This document shows, one piece after another, positions 19,764-28,582 of a stretch of DNA of 64,000 nucleotides (positions are counted from its first letter, which is position 1; each line of letters starts with the position of its first letter). The position numbers and the translations under genes were made by a program. The notes below the pieces were generated by a model. That model was not told the DNA's origin and ran no database searches. It saw only the letters and a program-made list of their open reading frames with translations. Location: the NCBI RefSeq assembly GCF_022662575.1, contig NZ_JALBFU010000002.1:124001-188000 (forward strand). The letters run 5' to 3'. Origin of the DNA: Luteimonas aquatica. Lineage in GTDB: Bacteria > Pseudomonadota > Gammaproteobacteria > Xanthomonadales > Xanthomonadaceae.

Positions 19764-20417
19764 ATGCGAGTCAAGCAAGCGATCGGCTTGTGTCTGGTGC
19801 TTTCCACGATGTGCGCAACGGCAATCGCCCGCGACGCCGAGCGCCTTACCCCCGCGCAGGCGGCCTATGCCGCCGCGGCTTCCTCCCAGCTCATTCCCGG
19901 GAGCGATATCGAGTACGGCTATCATCCGCACATCGTCACGATCGCGGATCTCGACAAGGCGTCGGGGCCCCAAATCGTCTATCTGCAGACCGCCTTCAAC
20001 ACGGGTTCGACGTCCGACGCGACCAACAGCCTGATCGTGATGACCCGGCTCAGGAAAGGCGACAAGCGGGGCGTCGATCCCGTGCCGAAAAACGCCAAGG
20101 CGACGGAGGCCTATTACCGGGACGTCCGCAGAAGCGGTTACGCCGACGATGCCGGCACGCATATCCCCGGCGAAGTGTCGACCCTGCAGGTCAGCGGCGA
20201 CAGGATCGAGGTCGGTTTCCTCAGCAAGAAGGACTCGCCGACCTGCAAGCGCTCCAAGGAGACGGACGCAGGCCGCAAGGCGACGACGCACTGCCCGCCG
20301 CCGGGCTGGCATACCTGGGTCTATGCCTGGACGCCCGGGAAATTGAAGCGGGTCGCCTGCCTGGACGGAGCGCGTGCCCAGGTCCGATGCAATCCAGCGC
20401 ATGAGACCGGCCTCTGA
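19764..20417 (+). CDS. Secreted cysteine-containing protein of unknown function
   Basis: A 217-residue protein with signal peptide MRVKQAIGLCLVLSTMCATAIA. The ATG at 19764 is nine bases after AAGGAG, so it is preferred over the in-frame GTG at 19758. The mature part has no cysteine until the last 60 residues, where four appear (PTCKRSK, THCPPPG, VACLDG and VRCNPAH), which suggests two disulfides. HIVTIADLDKASGPQIVYLQTAFN and GWHTWVYAWTPG look like structured strands. No family was recognised. GC content is somewhat lower than in the neighbours, which suggests an accessory gene. Confidence 0.65.
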   Translation: MRVKQAIGLCLVLSTMCATAIARDAERLTPAQAAYAAAASSQLIPGSDIEYGYHPHIVTIADLDKASGPQIVYLQTAFNTGSTSDATNSLIVMTRLRKGDKRGVDPVPKNAKATEAYYRDVRRSGYADDAGTHIPGEVSTLQVSGDRIEVGFLSKKDSPTCKRSKETDAGRKATTHCPPPGWHTWVYAWTPGKLKRVACLDGARAQVRCNPAHETGL

Positions 20418-20478
20418 CCTCGCCCGCTCGATCAGGAAGGACATACCGCCTCCCGGTCCAAGGCCGGGGTGATGCGCC

Positions 20479-20506
20479 GGGCGCTCCAGAAGATGCGGGA
20501 GCGCCC
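20479..20506. terminator. Hairpin between convergent genes
   Basis: GGGCGCTCC (20479-20487) pairs with GGAGCGCCC (20498-20506). It sits between the unknown secreted gene (plus) and putA (minus). On the plus strand it is followed by a C/T-rich stretch, not a clean T-run. Confidence 0.55.
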
Positions 20507-20519
20507 CTTCCCCCGCGCT

Positions 20520-23500
20520 TTATTCGCCCAGCGTCAGCAGCGAGGCGTTGCCGCCGGCCGCCGTGGTGTTGACCGTCACGGTCTTCTCCGTGGCGAAGCG
20601 CGGCAGGTAGTGCGGGCCGCCGGCCTTGGGGCCGGTGCCGGACAGGTTCTGGCCGCCGAAGGGCTGCACGCCGACCACCGCGCCGATCTGGTTGCGGTTG
20701 ACGTAGACGTTGCCGACCCGGGCGCGGGCGGCGATGCGCTCGATGGTCTCGTCGATGCGCGAATGGATGCCCAGGGTCAGGCCGTAGCCGGTGGCGTTGA
20801 TGGCGTCGATCACCGCGTCGAGCTGGTCGGCCTGCCAGCGGACCACGTGCAGGGCCGGGCCGAAGTTCTCGCGGGTGAGCTGGGAGAGCGACTGCAGCTC
20901 CCAGGCGCGCGGCGCGAAGAAGGTGCCGTGGGCGGTGGAGTCGTCGGTGCCGGCCTGCGCGATCGGCCTGGCGCTGCCGGCCATCTTCGCGGCGTGGTCC
21001 TCCAGCAGCTTCAGCGCGTCGGTGTCGATCACCGGGCCGACGTCGGTGGAGAGCAGCGCGGGATCGCCCACGCGCAGCTCGGCCATCGCGCCGGCCAGCA
21101 TGTCGATCACCTTGTCGGCGATGTCGGCCTGCACGAACAGCACGCGCGCCGCCGAGCAGCGCTGGCCGGCCGAGGTGAAGGCGGAGGCGAGCGCGTCCTT
21201 GACCAGCTGCTCGGGCAGCGCCGAGGAGTCGGCGATCAGCGCGTTCTGGCCGCCGGTCTCGGCGATCAGCACGCCGATCGCGGCATCGCGCGCGGCCAGG
21301 GCGCGGTTGATGGCGCGCGCGGTGTCGGTGGAGCCGGTGAAGGCGACGCCGGCCACGCGCGGATCGCGGGTCAGCGCGGCGCCGACGGTGGCGCCGTCGC
21401 CGGGCAGGAACTGCAGCACGGCCTCGGGCACGCCGGCCTCGTGCAGCAGCTTCACCGCTTCGAAGCCGATCAGGTTGGTCTGCTCGGCGGGCTTGGCGAT
21501 GACGCTGTTGCCGGCGGCGAGCGCGGCCGCGATCTGGCCGGCGAAGATCGCCAGCGGGAAGTTCCACGGACTGATGCACACGAACACGCCGCGCCCGGAC
21601 AGCTGCAGGGTGTTGGACTCGCCGGTCGGGCCGGGCAGGGCCTCGGGCGCGAACAGCTTGCGCGCCTGGGCGGCGTAGTAGCGCAGGAAGTCGACGGCCT
21701 CGCGCACCTCGGCCACGCCGTCGGCGACGGTCTTGCCGGCTTCCCGGGTGCACAGGGCGATGTACTGCGGCAGGCGCTGTTCGAGCAGGTCGGCGGCGTG
21801 CTCGAGGATGGCCGCGCGCGAGGCGGCGGGCGTGGCGTCCCAGGCCGGCTGCGCCTGCACCGCGTTGCGCAGCGCCAGCTCCACGGTGGCGCTGTCGGCG
21901 GCCTGCCACTGGCCGACCTGCTGGCGGCGGTCGGCGGGGTTGCTGACCGCGATCAGCGGCCCGCCGACCTGGGCGCCCGGGACCAGCGGCGCGGCGCGCC
22001 ACTGCGTGGCCGCGGCGCTGCCTTGAACAAACGCGTTCACCTGCTCGGCCAGGGCGCGCAGCTGATCGTCGTTGGCGAGGTTGACGCCCATGGAATTGCT
22101 CCTCTCAAAGCCTTGGCTGCGGTACAGATCGACCGGCAGCGGAATGCGGGGGTGGGGGATCGTCTCGAACGCGGCCACCGTTTCGACGGGATCGCGGATC
22201 AGCTCCTCGATCGACACGTCCTCGTCGGTGATGCGGTTGACGAAGCTGGAGTTGGCGCCGTTCTCGAGCAGGCGTCGCACCAGGTAGGGCAGCAGGTCCT
22301 CGTGCGACCCGACCGGGGCGTAGACGCGGCAGGGCACGTCGAGGCGGTCGGCGGGGATCACCTCCGCGTACAGGTCGTCACCCATGCCGTGCAGCTTCTG
22401 GAACTCGTAGCGATGCCCCTCGGCGCCGCGCGCCGGCAGCAGCGAGGCGGCCAGCCGGTGCACCGCGGCGATGGTGAGCGCGTTGTGCGTGGCGAACATC
22501 GGGTAGATCGCGTCCGCGGCCAGCAGCAGGCGCCGCGCGTTGGCCAGGTAGGAGACGTCGGTGTTGGGCTTGCGGGTGAACACCGGGTAGCCGGCCTGGC
22601 CCTCGACCTGCGCGCGCTTGACCTCCGAATCCCAGTAGGCGCCCTTGACCAGGCGCACCGGGATGCGGCGGCCGAGCCGGCGCGCCAGGTCGGCGATGAA
22701 GTCGATCACGAACGGCGCGCGCTTCTGGTAGGCCTGCACGACGATGCCGAAGCCGTGCCAGCCCTGCAGCGAGGGGTCGGCCAGCACCTGGGCGATGAGG
22801 TCGAGCGAGAGCTCCAGGCGGTCGGTCTCCTCGGCGTCGATGGTCAGGCCGATGCCGTAGCCCTTGGCCAGGCGCGACAGCTCCAGCAGGCCCGGGCCGA
22901 GTTCGGCCAGCACGCGGGCGCGCTGGCCGTGCTCGTAGCGCGGGTGCAGGGCGGAGAGCTTGACCGAGATGCTCGGAGCGGCGAGGACGTCCTGGAAAGG
23001 TCCACCGGCATCGCCTTGGCGATGCGGACCGGCATGTTTGCCGATGGCGTGGATCGCCTTGCGATACGACTCCAGGTAGCGCTGCGCGTCGCGCGCGGTC
23101 AGCGCCGCCTCGCCGAGCATGTCGAAGGAATAGCGGTAGGCGGCGTTCTCGCCCTTGCGCGAGCGCGTGAGCGCCTCCTCGATGGTGCGGCCCATGACGA
23201 ACTGGTGGCCCATGATCCGCATCGCCTGGCGCACCGCCAGGCGGATCACCGGCTCGCCGACCCGGCCGATCAGGCGCTTGAAGGCGCCGTGCGCGTCGCG
23301 CTTGGTCTCGTCGGCCAGGTCGACCAGGCGGCCGGTCAGCATCAGGCCCCAGGTCGAGGCGTTGACCAGCACCGAGTCCGACTGGCCCATGTGCCGCTTC
23401 CAGTCGGCCTCGCCCAGCTTGTCGCGGATCAGCTTGTCGGCGGTGTCCTGGTCGGGGATGCGCAACAGGGCCTCGGCCACGCACATCAGCAGCACGCCTT

Positions 23501-23762
23501 CCTCGCTGCCGAGGTCGTACTGGCGCATGAAGGCCTCGATGGCGCCCTGGTCGCGGGCGTGGGCGCGGACGCGGCGGACCAGGTCGGCGGCGGTGGCCTG
23601 GATGGCCTGGCGGTCGGCCTCGCTCCAGTCGGGGTGGGGCTGGCGCGCCTGTTCGAGCAGTTCGCGCACATGGGCGGTCTCGTCGCGCGTCCAGGCGGCG
23701 GTGATGGCCGCGCGCAGGGGAGCCGGCGGGCCGGGGAGTTCGGGGGAGAGGATGGCGCTCAC
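20520..23762 (-). CDS. putA: Bifunctional proline dehydrogenase / L-glutamate-gamma-semialdehyde dehydrogenase
   Basis: A 1080-residue enzyme that oxidises proline to glutamate in two steps at the membrane. The proline dehydrogenase half (about 60-470) carries SISVKLSALHPRYEH, DAEETDRL and RLVKGAYWDSEVKRAQ. The aldehyde dehydrogenase half (about 560-1050) carries ISPWNFPLAIFAG, ETGGQNA and the catalytic Cys869 in SAGQRCSAARV. There is no N-terminal ribbon-helix-helix domain, so unlike E. coli PutA it is not a self-repressor. The start is a GTG at 23762 (first residues SAILSPELPG). A strong ribosome-binding site is absent. About 10 extra residues containing an in-frame palindrome lie near residues 244-254. 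Confidence 0.95.
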   Translation of the reverse strand: MSAILSPELPGPPAPLRAAITAAWTRDETAHVRELLEQARQPHPDWSEADRQAIQATAADLVRRVRAHARDQGAIEAFMRQYDLGSEEGVLLMCVAEALLRIPDQDTADKLIRDKLGEADWKRHMGQSDSVLVNASTWGLMLTGRLVDLADETKRDAHGAFKRLIGRVGEPVIRLAVRQAMRIMGHQFVMGRTIEEALTRSRKGENAAYRYSFDMLGEAALTARDAQRYLESYRKAIHAIGKHAGPHRQGDAGGPFQDVLAAPSISVKLSALHPRYEHGQRARVLAELGPGLLELSRLAKGYGIGLTIDAEETDRLELSLDLIAQVLADPSLQGWHGFGIVVQAYQKRAPFVIDFIADLARRLGRRIPVRLVKGAYWDSEVKRAQVEGQAGYPVFTRKPNTDVSYLANARRLLLAADAIYPMFATHNALTIAAVHRLAASLLPARGAEGHRYEFQKLHGMGDDLYAEVIPADRLDVPCRVYAPVGSHEDLLPYLVRRLLENGANSSFVNRITDEDVSIEELIRDPVETVAAFETIPHPRIPLPVDLYRSQGFERSNSMGVNLANDDQLRALAEQVNAFVQGSAAATQWRAAPLVPGAQVGGPLIAVSNPADRRQQVGQWQAADSATVELALRNAVQAQPAWDATPAASRAAILEHAADLLEQRLPQYIALCTREAGKTVADGVAEVREAVDFLRYYAAQARKLFAPEALPGPTGESNTLQLSGRGVFVCISPWNFPLAIFAGQIAAALAAGNSVIAKPAEQTNLIGFEAVKLLHEAGVPEAVLQFLPGDGATVGAALTRDPRVAGVAFTGSTDTARAINRALAARDAAIGVLIAETGGQNALIADSSALPEQLVKDALASAFTSAGQRCSAARVLFVQADIADKVIDMLAGAMAELRVGDPALLSTDVGPVIDTDALKLLEDHAAKMAGSARPIAQAGTDDSTAHGTFFAPRAWELQSLSQLTRENFGPALHVVRWQADQLDAVIDAINATGYGLTLGIHSRIDETIERIAARARVGNVYVNRNQIGAVVGVQPFGGQNLSGTGPKAGGPHYLPRFATEKTVTVNTTAAGGNASLLTLGE
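22999..23030. repeat. Imperfect palindrome inside the putA reading frame
   Basis: GGTCC (22999-23003) and GCATCGCC (23008-23015) pair with GGCGATGC (23018-23025) and GGACC (23026-23030). This gives a 13-bp stem with a 4-base bulge and a TT loop. It lies where the protein has about 10 residues more than E. coli PutA between AIGK and SISVKLSALHP. Confidence 0.6.
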
Positions 23763-24064
23763 AAGGCACTCGGGACGCGTGAAGCCGGCAATTTTAGGAC
23801 TTGCCGGCCCGCGAGGACAGGGCGGGGACGGGCCGCGCGCGCCGCCGCGGCGATCCCGCCGGGGCGTCCCTCGCGCCGCCGGGCGCGGCCCGCGCGGGGC
23901 CAACCTTGCCCGCAAATGCCTGCCGCCGCTACCATTTGCGGGTTATCCGCAGACCGCCGCCGCTTCCTGCGTGCTTTCCGGCCCCCGGCCGTGCAGGCCG
24001 GCCGTGGCCCGTCTACGGCCTTTCGCCTAGCCAGACGCCAACGAGGCACTCGGGGTTCGATGTG
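23763..24064. other. Divergent putA/ctaC intergenic region
   Basis: A 302-base region that must hold the promoters of putA (leftward) and the cytochrome oxidase cluster (rightward). The 11-mer AGGCACTCGGG occurs twice in the same orientation, at 23764-23774 next to the putA start and at 24044-24054 next to the ctaC start. No clear -35/-10 pair was assigned. Confidence 0.5.
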
Positions 24065-25051
24065 ATGCAATTCGGTCTGCTCAAACAAGCGCTGCTCCCT
24101 CTGGCCCGCCATGGGCGGGCGAGCCTCACGCGATGGGCCGCGGGCCTGGCCCTGGCGGCGGCGTCCGCCAGCGCCCTTGCGCAGTCGGCCGATCCCAAGG
24201 AATGGCAGCTCAACATGGGGCCGGGCGTCACCCCGCTCTCGCAGCACGCCTACGACGCGCACATGTTCGTGCTGTGGGTGTGCGTGGTGATCGGCATCGT
24301 GGTGTTCGGCGCCATGGCCTACGCGATGTTCAAGTTCCGCAAGTCCAAGGGCGCGGTCGCCGCGCAGTTCAGCCACAACACCAAGGCCGAGATCGTCTGG
24401 ACCATCGTGCCGGTGATCCTGCTGGTGATCATGGCCTACCCGGCCACCCAGAAGCTGATCGCCATGTACGACACCCGCGAAGGCGAGATGTCGGTGAAGG
24501 TGACCGGCTTCCAGTGGATGTGGAAGTACGAGTACCTGGGCGAGGGCGTGTCCTTCACCAGCCGCCTGGACCGCGAGAGCGACCGCGTGCGCCAGACCGG
24601 CGAGCGGCCGACCGCGGAGAGCAATCCGCACTACCTGCTCGACGTCGACAACCAGCTGGTCCTGCCCACCGACACCAAGATCCGCTTCCTGATCACCGGC
24701 GACGACGTCATCCACGCCTGGTGGGTGCCGGCGCTGGGCTGGAAGCAGGACGCCATCCCCGGCATCGTCAACGAGGGCTGGGCGGTCATCCAGAAGCCGG
24801 GCATCTACCGCGGCCAGTGCGCGGAGCTGTGCGGCAAGGACCACGGCTTCATGCCGATCGTGGTGAAGGCCGTGCCGAAGGAAGAGTTCAAGCAGTGGCT
24901 GGCGGCCGAGAAGGCCAAGAACGCACCGGCGCCGGCGGCACCCGCCGCGCCCGCGCCCGCCGCCCCCACCGAAGCCGCGCCGGCCGAGGCCGCGCCCGCG
25001 CCCGCCACCGCCGCGCAGCAATCCGACGCCACCGCGCCCGCGGCCGGTTGA
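24065..25051 (+). CDS. ctaC: Cytochrome c oxidase subunit II
   Basis: A 328-residue subunit of the aa3-type terminal oxidase. A signal peptide-like segment (residues 20-40) precedes two membrane helices (MFVLWVCVVIGIVVFGAMAY and AEIVWTIVPVILLVIMAYPA). The periplasmic cupredoxin domain follows, with the CuA ligands Cys252 and Cys256 in GQCAELCGKDHGFMP and an upstream His in VIHAWWVP. The aromatic electron-entry segment FQWMWKYEY is present. The tail after residue 280 is a low-complexity Ala/Pro linker without a fused cytochrome c domain. The start is ATG 24065 or GTG 24062. It is first in the cta cluster. Confidence 0.96.
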   Translation: MQFGLLKQALLPLARHGRASLTRWAAGLALAAASASALAQSADPKEWQLNMGPGVTPLSQHAYDAHMFVLWVCVVIGIVVFGAMAYAMFKFRKSKGAVAAQFSHNTKAEIVWTIVPVILLVIMAYPATQKLIAMYDTREGEMSVKVTGFQWMWKYEYLGEGVSFTSRLDRESDRVRQTGERPTAESNPHYLLDVDNQLVLPTDTKIRFLITGDDVIHAWWVPALGWKQDAIPGIVNEGWAVIQKPGIYRGQCAELCGKDHGFMPIVVKAVPKEEFKQWLAAEKAKNAPAPAAPAAPAPAAPTEAAPAEAAPAPATAAQQSDATAPAAG

Positions 25052-25079
25052 TCGCCAGCATTCCTTGAGGTCCTAGCTC

Positions 25080-26705
25080 ATGTCCGCTACACATCCCGAA
25101 ACCGTTGGACACCATGACGACCACTCGCACGAGCACAAGCAGAGTTTCGTCGAGCGTTGGTTCTTCTCGACCAACCACAAGGACATCGGCACGCTGTACC
25201 TGATCTTCAGCTTCGTCATGTTCATCATCGGCGCGGCGATGTCGGTGGTGATCCGCGCCGAGCTGGCCGAACCGGGCCTGCAGTTCGTCAATCCCGAGTT
25301 CTTCAACCAGATGACCACCATGCACGCGCTGGTGATGATCTTCGGCGGCGTGATGCCGGCCTTCGTCGGCCTGGCCAACTGGATGGTGCCGCTGCAGATC
25401 GGCGCGCCGGACATGGCGCTGCCGCGCATGAACAACTGGTCGTTCTGGATCCTGCCGTTCGCCTTCACCATGCTGCTGCTGACGCTGTTCCTGCCCGGCG
25501 GCGCGCCGGCCGGCGGCTGGACGCTGTATCCGCCGCTGAGCCTGCAGGGCGGCAGCAACGTCGCCTTCGCGATCTTCGCCATCCACATGATGGGCATCAG
25601 CTCGATCATGGGCGCGATCAACGTCATCGCCACCATCCTCAACATGCGCGCCCCGGGCGTGGACCTGCTGAAGATGCCGATCTTCTGCTGGTCCTGGCTG
25701 ATCACCGCCTTCCTGCTGATCGCGGTGATGCCGGTGCTGGCGGGCGCGGTGACGATGCTGCTGACCGACAAGTTCTTCGGCACCAGCTTCTTCAACGCGG
25801 CCGGCGGCGGCGACCCGGTGATGTTCCAGCACATCTTCTGGTTCTTCGGCCATCCCGAGGTCTACATCATGATCCTGCCGGCCTTCGGCGTGGTCTCGGA
25901 GATCCTGCCGACGTTCTCGCGCAAGCCGCTGTTCGGCTACCAGGCGATGGTGTACGCGATCGCCTCGATCGCCTTCCTCAGCTTCATCGTCTGGGCGCAC
26001 CACATGTTCGCCGTGGGCATGCCGCTGGGCGGCGAGATCTACTTCATGTACGCGACGATGCTGATCGCGGTGCCGACCGGCGTGAAGGTGTTCAACTGGG
26101 TCAGCACCATGTGGCAGGGCTCGCTGACCTTCGAGACCCCGATGCTGTGGGCGATCGCCTTCGTGATCCTGTTCACCATCGGCGGCTTCTCCGGCCTGAT
26201 GTTGGCGATCGTGCCGGCCGACTTCCAGTACCACGACACCTACTTCGTGGTCGCGCACTTCCACTACGTGCTGGTGACCGGCGCGCTGTTCTCGATCATC
26301 GCGGCGACCTACTACTGGTGGCCGAAGTGGAGCGGGCGCATGTACAGCGAGAAGTGGGCCAAGTTCCACTTCTGGTGGACGGTGGTGTTCGTGAACCTGC
26401 TGTTCTTCCCGCAGCACTTCCTCGGCCTGGCGGGCATGCCGCGCCGCATCCCCGACTACAACGTGGTGTTCGCCGACTGGAACCTGATCAGCTCGATCGG
26501 CGCCTTCGGCATGTTCCTGACCCCGTTCATGATGATCGCCATCCTCGGCTGGTCGCTGAAGAAGGGCGCCCCGGCGCCGGCGCGTCCGTGGGAAGCGGCC
26601 AAGGGCCTGGAGTGGACGGTGCCCTCGCCGGCCCCGCACCACACCTTCTCCACGCCGCCGGTGATCAAGGAAGGCGATCTGGCGCACGGCGACATCACGC
26701 ATTGA
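25080..26705 (+). CDS. ctaD: Cytochrome c oxidase subunit I (aa3 type)
   Basis: A 541-residue catalytic subunit with 12 transmembrane helices. Visible signatures are the heme a ligand region MTTMHALVMIFGG, the CuB/heme a3 ligands in WFFGHPEVYIMILP, the HHMFAVGMPLGGEIYFM segment, and HDTYFVVAHFHYVL in helix X. It reduces oxygen to water and pumps protons. It follows ctaC by 28 bases and is followed by a 43-residue membrane protein gene after 5 bases. Confidence 0.98.
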   Translation: MSATHPETVGHHDDHSHEHKQSFVERWFFSTNHKDIGTLYLIFSFVMFIIGAAMSVVIRAELAEPGLQFVNPEFFNQMTTMHALVMIFGGVMPAFVGLANWMVPLQIGAPDMALPRMNNWSFWILPFAFTMLLLTLFLPGGAPAGGWTLYPPLSLQGGSNVAFAIFAIHMMGISSIMGAINVIATILNMRAPGVDLLKMPIFCWSWLITAFLLIAVMPVLAGAVTMLLTDKFFGTSFFNAAGGGDPVMFQHIFWFFGHPEVYIMILPAFGVVSEILPTFSRKPLFGYQAMVYAIASIAFLSFIVWAHHMFAVGMPLGGEIYFMYATMLIAVPTGVKVFNWVSTMWQGSLTFETPMLWAIAFVILFTIGGFSGLMLAIVPADFQYHDTYFVVAHFHYVLVTGALFSIIAATYYWWPKWSGRMYSEKWAKFHFWWTVVFVNLLFFPQHFLGLAGMPRRIPDYNVVFADWNLISSIGAFGMFLTPFMMIAILGWSLKKGAPAPARPWEAAKGLEWTVPSPAPHHTFSTPPVIKEGDLAHGDITH

Positions 26706-26710
26706 GCAAG

Positions 26711-26842
26711 ATGACTCCCCAGCAGTTCACCAGCGATGACCTCCAGGCGCGCCGCAAGATGGCGCGGCGGACGGCGCTGTGGATCGCGCTGGTGGCGGCG
26801 GTGATCTACGGCGGCTTCATCCTCGGCGGGGCGCTGCGATGA
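26711..26842 (+). CDS. Small single-helix membrane protein of the oxidase cluster
   Basis: A 43-residue protein: [16 protein letters not shown], then one hydrophobic helix ([20 protein letters not shown]), then a short end. Its stop shares bases with the ATG of ctaG (ATGA). The gene sits between ctaD and ctaG, where many proteobacteria encode a similarly small membrane protein. It may be an oxidase-associated assembly or stability factor. The call rests on position, on overlap and on the helix, since the protein is too short for motif evidence. Confidence 0.75.
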   Translation: MTPQQFTSDDLQARRKMARRTALWIALVAAVIYGGFILGGALR

Positions 26843-27426
26843 GCATGCAGCGGCTGGGCGTGCTGAAGATGGTGGGCGTGGCGCTGGGCGCCTTCGCCTT
26901 CACCTTCGCGCTGGTGCCGCTGTACCGCATCGCCTGCGAGAAGGTGTTCGGCGTGCGCCTGGAAAAGGGCGCGGTGGGCGAGGAGCGCGCCGCCGCGCTG
27001 GAGACCAGGGGCGCCGCGGCGCAGGAGCGCTGGATCACCATCGAGTTCGACGGCGGCGTCAATTCCAAGCTGCCCTGGGCCTTCCATCCGGAGCAGACGC
27101 GCATGCGCGTGCGCCCCGGGCAGCAGTACGACACCCTCTTCTATGCCCGCAACAACGGCCAGCGCGCCATCGTCGGCAACGCCGTGCCCTCGATCTCGCC
27201 GGCGCGGGCGTCGGGCTACTTCAGCAAGACCGAATGTTTCTGCTTCACCGCGCAGACGCTGGCGGCGGGCGAATCGCGCGACATGCCGGTACGCTTCATC
27301 GTCGCCCCCGACCTGCCGCCGGAAGTGAACACGATCACGCTCTCCTATACCTTCTACAAGAACGACGCGCTTACCGCGCAGCTGGCGCCGGGTTCCGGCG
27401 CGGCCGCCTCGCGCGCCACGCAGTAA
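26839..27426 (+). CDS. ctaG: Cytochrome c oxidase assembly protein CtaG (Cox11, CuB insertion)
   Basis: A 195-residue membrane-anchored copper chaperone. One N-terminal helix ([23 protein letters not shown]) precedes a periplasmic immunoglobulin-like domain with the copper-binding CFCF motif in [12 protein letters not shown] and the family pattern [16 protein letters not shown]. It delivers copper to the CuB site of subunit I. Its ATG overlaps the preceding small gene by 4 bases. A repeat-containing gap separates it from ctaE. Confidence 0.95.
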   Translation: MSMQRLGVLKMVGVALGAFAFTFALVPLYRIACEKVFGVRLEKGAVGEERAAALETRGAAAQERWITIEFDGGVNSKLPWAFHPEQTRMRVRPGQQYDTLFYARNNGQRAIVGNAVPSISPARASGYFSKTECFCFTAQTLAAGESRDMPVRFIVAPDLPPEVNTITLSYTFYKNDALTAQLAPGSGAAASRATQ

Positions 27427-27433
27427 GCCGTAG

Positions 27434-27544
27434 CCCCTCTCCCGCCAGCGGGAGAGGGGTTGGGGTGAGGGTCGCTCTTCGCGAAATGCGAAAGGCACCC
27501 TCATCCGCCCCTTCGGGGCACCTTCTCCCGCCAGCGGGAGAAGG
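27434..27544. repeat. Intergenic double palindromic repeat between ctaG and ctaE
   Basis: CCCCTCTCCCGC-CA-GCGGGAGAGGGG (27434-27459) is followed by TTGGGGTGAGGG. Then comes CACCCTCATCC, a GCCCC-TTC-GGGGC hairpin (27506-27518) and TTCTCCCGC-CA-GCGGGAGAA (27522-27541). The two outer palindromes are near-copies in related context. Sequences of this CCTCTCCC/GGGTGAGGG type recur between genes in many proteobacteria, including xanthomonads. The repeat may also serve as a transcription attenuator within the cta cluster. Confidence 0.8.
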
Positions 27545-27582
27545 GCTCCGAGCCATACAACGCTTTTCTACGGACATCAGCC

Positions 27583-28464
27583 ATGGCCCAAGCTCACGCC
27601 CACCACGACGCCAACATCTACTACGTGCCGCACGGCAGCCGCTGGCCGGTGTTCGCCTCCGTCGCCCTGTTCATCACCATGTTCGGGCTGGCGAGCTGGA
27701 TGAACGAGGCCAGCTACGGCAAGAGCACGTTCTTCGTCGGCACGGTGATCCTGCTCGCCATCCTGTTCAAGTGGTTCGCCGACGTGATCCTCGAGTCGAT
27801 CTCCGGCTACTACAACAAGCAGGTCGACACCTCGTTCCGCATGGGCATGGTGTGGTTCATCTTCTCCGAGGTGATGTTCTTCGCCGCGTTCTTCGGCGCG
27901 CTGTTCTACGCGCGCCAGTTCGCGCTGCCGCACCTGGGCGGCGACGCCAGCCGCATCATGACCAACGAGCTGCTGTGGCAGGGCTACAGCGCGGCCTGGC
28001 CGAGCAACGGCCCCGGCGCCATCGGCGGCCACTACCAGACCATCCCGCCGTGGGGTCTGCCGCTGCTCAACACGCTGATCCTGCTCACCTCGGGCATCAC
28101 CGTGACCATCGCCCACCACGCGCTCAAGGCCGGCCACCGCAAGCAGCTGCTGGTGTTCCTGGGCCTGACCATCCTGCTCGGCGCGACCTTCCTGTACTTC
28201 CAGGCCGAGGAATACATCCACGCCTACACCGAGCTGAACCTGACGCTGGGCTCGGGCATCTACGGCTCCACCTTCTTCATGCTGACCGGCTTCCACGGCG
28301 CGCACGTCACGCTCGGCACGATCATGCTGGCGATCATCTGGCTGCGCTGCGCCAAGGGCCACTTCAAGAAGGACGACCATTTCGCCTTCGAGGCGGTGGC
28401 CTGGTACTGGCACTTCGTCGACGTGGTGTGGCTGGGGCTGTTCCTGTTCGTGTACGTGCTGTAA
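27583..28464 (+). CDS. ctaE: Cytochrome c oxidase subunit III
   Basis: A 293-residue membrane subunit with seven helices. Typical family segments are visible: SSYYNKQVDTSFRMGMVWFIFSEVMFF-type helix III, FQAEEYIHAYTELNLTLGSGIYGSTFFMLTGFHGAHV, and a C-terminal FEAVAWYWHFVDVVWLGLFLFVYV. Subunit III stabilises proton pumping of the aa3 oxidase. The stop is followed by a GC-rich hairpin (28476-28496) that could end the operon. Confidence 0.97.
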   Translation: MAQAHAHHDANIYYVPHGSRWPVFASVALFITMFGLASWMNEASYGKSTFFVGTVILLAILFKWFADVILESISGYYNKQVDTSFRMGMVWFIFSEVMFFAAFFGALFYARQFALPHLGGDASRIMTNELLWQGYSAAWPSNGPGAIGGHYQTIPPWGLPLLNTLILLTSGITVTIAHHALKAGHRKQLLVFLGLTILLGATFLYFQAEEYIHAYTELNLTLGSGIYGSTFFMLTGFHGAHVTLGTIMLAIIWLRCAKGHFKKDDHFAFEAVAWYWHFVDVVWLGLFLFVYVL

Positions 28465-28475
28465 GGCCGGAAGCG

Positions 28476-28496
28476 GGGCTCGCCGGCGGCGAGCCC
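28476..28496. terminator. GC-rich hairpin after ctaE
   Basis: GGGCTCGCC-GGC-GGCGAGCCC is a perfect 9-bp stem just after the ctaE stop and before the convergent DUF2909 gene. There is no immediate T-run, so termination is only likely, not certain. Confidence 0.5.
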
Positions 28497-28582
28497 GCCC
28501 GGAGGCGGCGGGCCTGCCGCGCCGTCGCCGCGGATTTTTCAGTGCCTGCGCCGATCGATGCCGGCGAAGGCCATCGGTGCCC

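Noticed and set aside
20469-24065. A 1198-residue plus-strand frame opposite putA
   Set aside because: It mirrors putA codons (His/Gln/Gly/Ala-rich). putA is certain from its catalytic motifs.
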